Assembly: GCA_020445165.1 (NCBI GenBank)
Contig: JAGRHE010000058.1
Coordinates: 1 to 14,326, forward strand
Source: Gammaproteobacteria bacterium
GTDB taxonomy: Bacteria; Pseudomonadota; Gammaproteobacteria; Chromatiales; Sedimenticolaceae
Direction of reading: 5' to 3'
Length of the DNA: 14,326 bases
Shown: positions 7,391 to 13,513 of the stretch, one piece after another
How positions within the stretch are numbered: position 1 is the first letter of the stretch
Layout of the letters: each line of letters opens with the position of its first letter
Position numbers and translations under genes: made by a program
Notes under the pieces: model-generated
The model's input: only the letters and a program-made list of their open reading frames with translations
Told to the model about the DNA's origin: nothing
Databases searched by the model: none

Positions 7391-8329
7391 ATGCTTTCCC
7401 TGTTGTCGAGTTGGAGCATGCGCAGGCCGCGTCATCACACGCTGATCTTTCATCGCGTGGTGCCGGCGCGGGACCCGATGAGCCCTGGTGAGCCGACGGC
7501 AGCCTGGTTCGAGAAACTGCTCGCAATGCTGTCACGACGCTTCGAGATCATTTCACTCGAATCCGCCGTGAAACGCACAGACGAGGGTGCGCTGGATGGC
7601 CGCAGTATCAGTATCACGTTCGATGACGGATATGCCGACAATTACACGATTGCCCTTCCGATCTTGCGGAAGTATTCCGCACCGGCCACCTTCTTCGTCG
7701 CCACGGGATTCCTCGATGGCGGGCGAATGTGGAACGACTCGATCATCGAAGCCTGTCGCCAGCTGCCGGAGGGTAGCTACGCCAGCGGTGACGAGCGAGT
7801 CGGTAACGTGACGCTGGCTGACTGGCAATCACGCCGGAAGGCGGCCCAGGACCTGATTGGGGCGTGGAAACACCTCCCTCCGGATCAGCGACAGTCGAAT
7901 GTGGATCGATTCGCGGCCCAGTCAGAAAAGTTGCCACTTGATTTGATGATGAGCACGACGCAACTCAGGGACATGGCAGCAACGCCGGGCGTGACTATTG
8001 GCGGGCACACGGTCTCACATCCGATCTTGGCAGCACTTTCAGATGACGATGCCCGCTCGGAAATCGCGCGCGGCAAACAGGGACTGGAAGAAAAGCTGCA
8101 ACGGGAAGTGACGCTGTTTGCCTATCCGAATGGCAAGTTTGGCAAAGACTTTCAGGAGCGGCATGTCCGGATCGTGCAAGACGTCGGTTTCGACTGCGCG
8201 GTTGCAACGGACTGGGGGACGCTGACCAGCACGACAGACCGGTTCATGATTCCGCGGTTCACGCCATGGCATCAGAACCTGGACCGGTTTGCCGTCGATC
8301 TCGCCCGGTGTCATCACGGTCTGCTCTGA
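7391..8329 (+). CDS. Polysaccharide deacetylase (NodB domain)
   Basis: This is a carbohydrate esterase family 4 protein that removes N- or O-acetyl groups from a polysaccharide. The NodB motifs are present in the 312-residue sequence: TFDDG at 76-80 (catalytic base D78, metal ligand D79), the metal-binding GGHTVSH at 204-210 (H206 and H210), and FAYPNGKFG at 243-251. The helix-rich insert between motifs 1 and 2 (about 110-185) is longer than in minimal NodB enzymes and may shape substrate choice. No signal peptide is evident; the start MLSLLSSWSMRRPRHHT is short and basic, so the site of action is unclear. Four bases separate it from the polymerase gene, so the two are probably co-transcribed. 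The ribosome-binding site is weak. It ends 12 bases from the convergent synthetase gene. Confidence 0.85.
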   Translation: MLSLLSSWSMRRPRHHTLIFHRVVPARDPMSPGEPTAAWFEKLLAMLSRRFEIISLESAVKRTDEGALDGRSISITFDDGYADNYTIALPILRKYSAPATFFVATGFLDGGRMWNDSIIEACRQLPEGSYASGDERVGNVTLADWQSRRKAAQDLIGAWKHLPPDQRQSNVDRFAAQSEKLPLDLMMSTTQLRDMAATPGVTIGGHTVSHPILAALSDDDARSEIARGKQGLEEKLQREVTLFAYPNGKFGKDFQERHVRIVQDVGFDCAVATDWGTLTSTTDRFMIPRFTPWHQNLDRFAVDLARCHHGLL

Positions 8330-8341
8330 GGCACCCCGAAG

Positions 8342-10174
8342 TCACGGTTCGATGCCGTGCGCCGTCAACCAGAGTTCAAGCATCATCAGTACCCAGATGA
8401 ATTCGCCGTAGTAGCCGGCGTGCTGCTCCCGGTGCAGGCGCATGATTTCATCGACGAATGCCGCATTGACGTAGCCACGTCGTTTCATGCGTTCCAGGTT
8501 GTCACCAGCCAGTTGCTGTAGCCCGGGGTGCTCCGCCATCCAGATGCCGAACGGCAGGCCGAAGCCGTGTTTGGGCTTGTTGATGATCTCGGGCGGAAGA
8601 AAATCCGCCACGGCACGCTTGTAGAAACTGCGCAGCTTGTTGCCATCCATCTTGATCCCCGACGGCACTCGGGTTGAAAACTCGACCAGGCGATGGTCGA
8701 GCATCGGATACTCGACCTGAACTCCCGCCAGGTCGCACATCCGATTCACCTTGCGCAGATCGTTGTCGGCCAGCGTGTGTTGCCAGTCAAGATACAGCAT
8801 CCTGTTCAATTTGCTGGCATCACGAGGTGCGTGATACAGCGCACGATCCAGGTTAAGTGGCAATTGCGTGTCGACCGAACTCAACAACGCATCGCTAATG
8901 ATGTTTTCTGCACCGAGTCGATTTAGAAAGTTATAGGTCTGCAGCCGGTCCGGGAGTGGAACATTCGCCTGCTGTACGTAGCTTCTGGCCTTTCGAACCA
9001 CCGCAATACTGTCGGGCATGAGACGGTTCAGCGCTGGTTCGAGAAGCAATCGGCGCGCGGCGCCGGGCAGGATCGCATAGCGTTCGAACACAGTTTGCTT
9101 GGCATAGCGTTCGTTGCCAGCGAAAAGTTCGTCACCGCCATCGCCGGCGAGCAATCTGTCACGGCCATCGGCGGCAGCGAAGCGCGCGCAGAAATAGGCG
9201 GGGAGGGCGGAAGAGTTGCCGAATGGCTCGTCATAAGCGGCCGCGATGCGTGGCAACTCCTGGAGAACGTCTTCCGGAGTCACGTAATACGTATTGAACC
9301 TGGTGCCAAATCGCTCGCTCGCGATGCGGGCGTAAGCAATTTCATCGTAGCCATCGGCATCGAAACCGATCGAATAGGTATTCGGCTGCGGTTGGTGGCG
9401 CGCAAGCAGGCCGGCGACCGTCGAACTGTCGAGGCCACCGCTCAAGAATGCCCCAGTGCCGGTTCCTGCGTCGAGGCGGGCAACTGAACTGGCCAGCAGT
9501 CCCATCATTTCCTCGCCCATTTCTCGCACGGACTGGTCCGTGTGCTCGCGAAAATCAGGCTTCCAGTACCGGCGCAACTCCCAGTTGCCGTCCTGGCCGA
9601 AAATGGCATGCCCGGCCGTGAGTTTATGGACACCTTGGAATATGGTTCCGGGCGAGGGCACCATGTGGAAATACAGGTAGTTGAATATCGCCTGCTCGGA
9701 AATCTCCATTGTCCGACCAGACATCCGCGGAATCCAGGTGGCCAACGGTGCAAATACCAGCGCATCGTCGTTCGTGCGACCCCAGTAAACCGGCACCTGG
9801 CCAAATCGGTCGGTGGCTAGCAACCCAGAGCGCTTGTTACTGTCCCAAACGACAACGGCGAATCGCCCGCCCATGGCTGCCAGCAGATCCAGGCCGTATT
9901 GCCGATAAGCCTGCAACACGGCACGCGCGCTGCCGTGGCGAAGTTGAGCGTCGGCGAGGTCGACATGCAACCAGTCGACATTGCCGGCCACTGCACAGTG
10001 GATGCCGGCGTCACTGGCACGCTCGCCGCGGATCGCCGTCGCGAGCAAGCCGTCGCCCGGTGACGCTCCCGTCGGCTTCTTGCCAAGTTCGTGCGCGAAC
10101 GTTTGGGCCAGTGAAACTTGGGCCTCTGACGACGCCTGAGCCGAAATGCGGCCGCTGATACCGGGGATTTCCAA
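8342..10174 (-). CDS. Asparagine synthetase-like amidotransferase with degenerate glutaminase domain
   Basis: This 610-residue protein belongs to the asparagine synthetase B family, whose members adenylate a carboxylate and form an amide. The C-terminal synthetase half looks active: PP-loop FLSGGLDSS (243-251), AYDEPFGNSSALPAYF (313-328), LLAGDGGDELFAGN (341-354) and KHGFGLPFGIWM further on. The N-terminal half keeps part of the fold (GGRFAVVVWD, LLATDRFGQVPVYW) but starts MEIPGISGRIS where active enzymes start MCGI, so the nucleophilic cysteine is absent. The usual NGE-I-YN and SD-x-E glutamine-site motifs are not seen either. The start is taken as TTG at 10174 with AAGGAG six bases upstream; an in-frame ATG at 10252 would add 26 residues but lies in a hairpin arm and still supplies no Cys2. 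Exosortase A loci often carry an amidotransferase of this superfamily with an intact cysteine. The substrate is unknown. Confidence 0.85.
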   Translation of the reverse strand: MEIPGISGRISAQASSEAQVSLAQTFAHELGKKPTGASPGDGLLATAIRGERASDAGIHCAVAGNVDWLHVDLADAQLRHGSARAVLQAYRQYGLDLLAAMGGRFAVVVWDSNKRSGLLATDRFGQVPVYWGRTNDDALVFAPLATWIPRMSGRTMEISEQAIFNYLYFHMVPSPGTIFQGVHKLTAGHAIFGQDGNWELRRYWKPDFREHTDQSVREMGEEMMGLLASSVARLDAGTGTGAFLSGGLDSSTVAGLLARHQPQPNTYSIGFDADGYDEIAYARIASERFGTRFNTYYVTPEDVLQELPRIAAAYDEPFGNSSALPAYFCARFAAADGRDRLLAGDGGDELFAGNERYAKQTVFERYAILPGAARRLLLEPALNRLMPDSIAVVRKARSYVQQANVPLPDRLQTYNFLNRLGAENIISDALLSSVDTQLPLNLDRALYHAPRDASKLNRMLYLDWQHTLADNDLRKVNRMCDLAGVQVEYPMLDHRLVEFSTRVPSGIKMDGNKLRSFYKRAVADFLPPEIINKPKHGFGLPFGIWMAEHPGLQQLAGDNLERMKRRGYVNAAFVDEIMRLHREQHAGYYGEFIWVLMMLELWLTAHGIEP

Positions 10175-10226
10175 CCTGGACTCCTTGGATTCTTGAACCG
10201 GATTGTTCTTCTGCCAGCACAATGAC

Positions 10227-10258
10227 GGCCGAATGCGCGCGGACTTTCGCATTCGGCC
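10227..10258. repeat. Perfect 11-bp inverted repeat in the divergent intergenic region
   Basis: GGCCGAATGCG (10227-10237) and its exact complement CGCATTCGGCC (10248-10258) flank a 10-base centre. The repeat lies in the expected 5' leader of the synthetase gene, between its candidate promoter and its TTG start, so the mRNA would carry a stable hairpin near its 5' end. No T-run follows on either strand, so it is not a simple terminator. It could be a dyad operator or an RNA structure affecting stability or translation. Confidence 0.75.
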
Positions 10259-10268
10259 GACCCGGCGG

Positions 10269-10297
10269 ATTATGCCTCAGCCGAGTGCGCTTCCCAA
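10269..10297 (-). promoter_or_regulatory. Candidate promoter of the synthetase gene
   Basis: On the minus strand, TTGGGA (complement at 10292-10297) and CATAAT (complement at 10269-10274) are separated by exactly 17 bases; they match the sigma-70 consensus at four and five of six positions. Transcription would start near 10262 and give a leader of about 88 bases containing the 11-bp hairpin. Confidence 0.5.
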
Positions 10298-10318
10298 ACC
10301 AACCGGCGCGGACGCCTT

Positions 10319-10327
10319 TGGTATACT
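10319..10327 (+). promoter_or_regulatory. Candidate promoter of the carrier protein operon, extended -10
   Basis: TGGTATACT is a good extended -10 element (TGn plus TATACT) without a recognisable -35. It is placed to drive the carrier protein-hydrolase operon, with a transcript starting near 10334 and a leader of about 35 bases that includes AAGGAA at 10352-10357. It stands back to back with the candidate promoter of the synthetase gene, about 25 bases away. Confidence 0.5.
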
Positions 10328-10368
10328 TCGCGATCGTTTGTTCAGCCCGGTAAGGAAAAGTTTGCGAG

Positions 10369-10614
10369 ATGGTGACGTTTGAACAGGTCCGACAGGTTGT
10401 CGGCGACGTACTGCAATTGGGTGAACGCACGGCGAGCCTGCAACCCGAAACAGCGCTGCTCGGCAATATCCCGGAGTTCGACTCCATGGCTGTGGTCAGT
10501 GTCATCACGGCCCTGGAAGATCAGTTCGGCATCATGGTCGACGACGACGATATAACCGGCGAGACGTTCGAAACGCTCGGCAACCTGACCGGGTTCGTGC
10601 AGTCGAAACTCTGA
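10369..10614 (+). CDS. Acyl carrier protein, exosortase A locus type
   Basis: This 81-residue protein has the size, acidity and four-helix pattern of an acyl or peptidyl carrier protein. The motif PEFDSMAVVSVITALEDQFG contains the attachment serine S39 (D-S-M; the usual motif is D-S-L), where 4'-phosphopantetheine would be added. It therefore probably holds an acyl group as a thioester for a neighbouring enzyme. It lacks fatty-acid synthesis neighbours such as fabD, fabG or fabF, so it is a dedicated carrier and not AcpP. A carrier protein next to the two hydrolases is a usual part of exosortase A loci. The likely partner is the AMP-forming ligase at the right end of the window. The hydrolase gene begins seven bases after its stop. 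Confidence 0.87.
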   Translation: MVTFEQVRQVVGDVLQLGERTASLQPETALLGNIPEFDSMAVVSVITALEDQFGIMVDDDDITGETFETLGNLTGFVQSKL

Positions 10615-10621
10615 CAGTATC

Positions 10622-11422
10622 GTGTTCAGCGCGTTTTTCCTCGATGGTGGGCTGGGCAGGATCTTCTGCATCGCCGGGCATCCCGAGCATAACCAGGTGA
10701 CTGCACGCTACCTGCTCATTGCGCCATTCGGCGAAGAAATGAACAAGTCGCGCCACGTGCTGTCGGCATTGGTGCGTCTGCTCGAAGAAGCCGGCCATGC
10801 CGTCATTCTCCCGGACCTGACAGGCACCGGAGACAGCGAAGGTGATTTCGGCGACGCGACTCTCGAAGCCTGGCGCAATGACCTCGATCGGGCGATTTCC
10901 TGGCTTGGTGAGGACGGTGAATTACATGTGGTCGCCTTGCGATCCGGTGCCTTGCTGGCTGCCGACGCTGCCGCGCGGCACGAGTTTGCATCGGTCACGA
11001 TGATCCACCCGGTGGTCGATGGCAAGCAATGGCTAAATCAGCTGTTGCGTCTTCGCCTGGCCGGAGGGCTGCTCGGCAGTAAGGAGAAGGAAACCGCAGC
11101 CGGTCTTCGCCAGACACTCGCTGACGGACTGTCGCTGGAGATTGCCGGCTACACGATTTCGTCCGAACTCGCACACGCAATCGAAACCCTGAACCTGGCG
11201 GCAGTCAGCAGCGACCATTTGCGTCGGGTTGAATGGATCGAGTTGGTGGCAGACGGTGAACGCCCACTGATGCCGGTCAGTCAGCGGGTGATCGATGGTT
11301 GGCTGGCAGACGGTGTCCAGGTGCATGCCGGGACGCTGGTTGGCGACACCTTCTGGGCAACCCAGGAGATCGCGCATTGCCCTCAGCTGCTGGCGCGATT
11401 CGCCGACAGGCTGCAGGCCTGA
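10622..11422 (+). CDS. Exosortase A-associated hydrolase 2 (alpha/beta-hydrolase fold, arginine at nucleophile position)
   Basis: This 266-residue protein matches the family named hydrolase 2, exosortase A system-associated (TIGR03101, from memory). Recognisable parts are APFGEEMNKSRH (34-45), the DLTGTGDSEGDFGD loop (65-78) and FWATQEI near the end (244-250). The segment where alpha/beta-hydrolases have G-x-S-x-G reads A-L-R-S-G (105-109), placing arginine at the nucleophile position; S108 is one place off. It may use unusual chemistry or be a non-catalytic partner of the next gene's product. The start is GTG at 10622 without a clear ribosome-binding site, seven bases after the carrier protein stop, suggesting coupled translation. 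The biological substrate is unknown. Confidence 0.82.
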   Translation: MFSAFFLDGGLGRIFCIAGHPEHNQVTARYLLIAPFGEEMNKSRHVLSALVRLLEEAGHAVILPDLTGTGDSEGDFGDATLEAWRNDLDRAISWLGEDGELHVVALRSGALLAADAAARHEFASVTMIHPVVDGKQWLNQLLRLRLAGGLLGSKEKETAAGLRQTLADGLSLEIAGYTISSELAHAIETLNLAAVSSDHLRRVEWIELVADGERPLMPVSQRVIDGWLADGVQVHAGTLVGDTFWATQEIAHCPQLLARFADRLQA

Positions 11423-11433
11423 TCAGGATTGCG

Positions 11434-12276
11434 ATGGAAGAACCTTTCCTGTTCGAGTGCGAGGGAGTGCAGCTGCTCGGCATTCTGCATTCAGCCGACG
11501 TGCCGGCGTCGGATCTCGGCGTCGTGCTAGTGGTCGGCGGCCCCCAATACCGGGTCGGCAGTCATCGCCAGTTCGTTTTGCTGGCCAGAGATCTCGCCCG
11601 GGCCGGGTTCCCTGTCCTGCGCTTCGATTATCGCGGCATGGGTGACAGCGAAGGCGAGTTCCGCGATTTCGAAGAGGTCGAGCGGGATATCGCCGCCGCG
11701 ATCGACGTGATGGCCGATCGCCTGCCTGGCGTCCGGCGTTTCGTGCTCTGGGGCCTGTGTGATGCTGCTACCGCAAACGCGTTCTATGCGCTGAACGATG
11801 CACGTGTAATCGGTCAGGTTGCGGCGAATCCGTGGGTGCGCACCGAAGAAGGCGAGGCACAGGCGTTTATCCGTCACTACTACCTGAAAAGAGTGCTGAG
11901 CAAGGATTTCTGGCGCAAGGTCGTGGGATTGCGCTTCGATGTGCTGGGTGCCGGACGCGACTTTCTGTCCAAGCTCGGCCAGAGCCGCGGCCGAGGCAAT
12001 GGCGAGAGCGGACAGCGCGACCAGCGACCTTTGCCGGTGCGGCTGAACGAGGCGCAGACTTCATTCAATGGCACGACACTGCTCCTGATCAGCGGCCAGG
12101 ACCTGACGGCAAAGGAGTATCTGAACCGGGTGGGGGAATCACCTGCATGGCAGAAGTGGCTTGCATCGCCGACGGTGACGGTCCACACGCTGGAGGAGGC
12201 CGACCACACCTTCTCGAGCGCCGCCTGGCGCGACCAGGTGGCGGAGTGGACGAGCCAGTGGCTGGGGCGTCTCTAG
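11434..12276 (+). CDS. Exosortase A-associated hydrolase 1 (alpha/beta-hydrolase fold, cysteine nucleophile)
   Basis: The 280-residue protein matches the family named hydrolase 1, exosortase A system-associated (TIGR03100, from memory). The fold is clear: VVLVVGGPQYRVGSHRQF (30-47), RFDYRGMGDSEGEFRDFE (63-80), nucleophile elbow G-L-C-D-A at 107-111 with C109, a probable acid D223 in SGQDLT, and H258 in EADHTF. This gives a complete Cys-Asp-His set, which suggests a thioesterase, acyltransferase or dienelactone-hydrolase-like reaction. A low-complexity linker at about 183-200 separates the cap region from the last strands. I chose ATG 11434 because AGGA lies five bases upstream and the domain starts there; the open frame extends further left inside hydrolase 2. 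It is last in the carrier protein operon and ends four bases from a convergent gene. Confidence 0.85.
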   Translation: MEEPFLFECEGVQLLGILHSADVPASDLGVVLVVGGPQYRVGSHRQFVLLARDLARAGFPVLRFDYRGMGDSEGEFRDFEEVERDIAAAIDVMADRLPGVRRFVLWGLCDAATANAFYALNDARVIGQVAANPWVRTEEGEAQAFIRHYYLKRVLSKDFWRKVVGLRFDVLGAGRDFLSKLGQSRGRGNGESGQRDQRPLPVRLNEAQTSFNGTTLLLISGQDLTAKEYLNRVGESPAWQKWLASPTVTVHTLEEADHTFSSAAWRDQVAEWTSQWLGRL

Positions 12277-12280
12277 TTCG

Positions 12281-13513
12281 TCAGACCAGGATCTGTGCCG
12301 GTGCCGGGTGCCCGAGGAACAGGTGTGGACTGGCCGTGTATCCGTAGGCACCGGACTGCAGAACGACGATCAGGTCACCGACATCCGCCGGTCCCAGTTC
12401 CATCCGATCAGCCAGGATGTCGAGCGGGGTACACAAGGGGCCGACCACGCTCGCGACTTCCCGTACACCTTCATAGACATGTTTGGCGGTAACGACCGGG
12501 TAGTTCTTACGGATCACCTGGCCGAAGTTGCCCGATGCGGCCAGATGATGATGCAGGCCGCCGTCGGTAACCAGGTAAGTCAAACCACGTGACACCTTGC
12601 GGTCAACGACGCGGCAGACGTAGACGCCGGCTTCCGCGACCAGGTAGCGGCCGAGTTCGATCATCACCTCCACGTCGCCCAGCCGGCTGTGGCATTCGTT
12701 CAGCCGGTGCGCCAGGTTGGCACTGACCGGAGCGAGGTCGAGGCGTTGTTCGCCGGGGAAATAGGGGATCCCGAATCCGCCACCGATATTGAGCATTTCC
12801 AGTGCGGCAGGTGCATCGTCGGCGAGGCGGTACGCCAGTTCGAAGGTCGCATCCTGTGCCTCGATCAGGCTTTCCGGACGCAGGTTCTGCGAACCGCTGT
12901 AGATGTGGAAACCGCGAAAATGCGCGCCGGATTCGCCGATCCGTTGCAGCAACTGCGGCACCATTTCAGCATCGACGCCGAACGGCTTGGGCCCACCGCT
13001 CATCTTCATGCCGGACGATTTGAGTTCGAAATCCGGATTCACGCGCACCGCGACGCGTGGCGCAACGCCGATCGATTCACCCGCTGCCAGTGCCCGTTCG
13101 AACTCGCCCGGTGATTCCAGGTTCAGCGTGATGCCGGCTGCAATCGCCCCGCGCAGTTCGTGATCGCCTTTGCCAGGTCCGGCAAAGCTGATCTCGGCGG
13201 CCGGCATGCCGCTGTCGAGTGCGACCTGCAGTTCCCCCAGTGATGCGACATCCAGTCCGTCCACCAGGCCGGCCATGTGCGCTACCACCGCAGGCATCGG
13301 GTTGGCCTTGATCGCATAGTGCAGCGAGATACCCTCGGGGAGGGTTTCGCGCAGCTCATGAACCCGCCGGGTCATCGCCTCGCGGTCATAGGCATAGAAG
13401 GGAGTCTGCCCGACCTGGGCTGCAAGTGCATCGAGTGAACGACCACCGACGTGCAGTGCATCATCGATGACAGGAAATTGCACAAGCGGTGCATGGACGG
13501 GTTTGTCACTCAT
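12281..13513 (-). CDS. PLP-dependent decarboxylase, exosortase A system-associated
   Basis: This is a fold-type III (alanine racemase/ornithine decarboxylase-like) pyridoxal-phosphate enzyme of the diaminopimelate decarboxylase group, matching the exosortase A-associated family (TIGR03099, from memory). In 410 residues it shows the PLP lysine K69 in HYAIKANPMP, H203 in GFHIYSGSQN, the phosphate-binding GGGFG (244-248), ELGRYLVAEAG (287-296), and the catalytic cysteine C361 in VGPLCTPLD, with Y390 in GAYGYT at the dimer active site. It should decarboxylate an amino acid, or an amino acid attached to a carrier; the substrate is not known. It need not be the housekeeping LysA. The start is ATG at 13513, overlapping the ligase stop as ATGA, so the two genes are translationally coupled. 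The frame is open 48 codons further upstream inside the ligase gene, but the domain does not need it. Confidence 0.88.
   Translation of the reverse strand: MSDKPVHAPLVQFPVIDDALHVGGRSLDALAAQVGQTPFYAYDREAMTRRVHELRETLPEGISLHYAIKANPMPAVVAHMAGLVDGLDVASLGELQVALDSGMPAAEISFAGPGKGDHELRGAIAAGITLNLESPGEFERALAAGESIGVAPRVAVRVNPDFELKSSGMKMSGGPKPFGVDAEMVPQLLQRIGESGAHFRGFHIYSGSQNLRPESLIEAQDATFELAYRLADDAPAALEMLNIGGGFGIPYFPGEQRLDLAPVSANLAHRLNECHSRLGDVEVMIELGRYLVAEAGVYVCRVVDRKVSRGLTYLVTDGGLHHHLAASGNFGQVIRKNYPVVTAKHVYEGVREVASVVGPLCTPLDILADRMELGPADVGDLIVVLQSGAYGYTASPHLFLGHPAPAQILV

Noticed and set aside
8342..10174. Lasso-peptide cyclase (a cysteine-less asparagine synthetase homologue)
   Set aside because: No lasso precursor, leader-binding or protease gene lies nearby, and the context is exosortase A polysaccharide genes.
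10369..10614. Fatty-acid acyl carrier protein AcpP
   Set aside because: No fab genes are adjacent, the attachment motif is DSM, not DSL, and the gene sits with exosortase A-associated hydrolases.
12281..13513. Housekeeping diaminopimelate decarboxylase LysA
   Set aside because: The fold and motifs fit, but it is coupled to an AMP-forming ligase in an exosortase A locus and there is no dapF or other lysine gene beside it. A dedicated family member is more likely.
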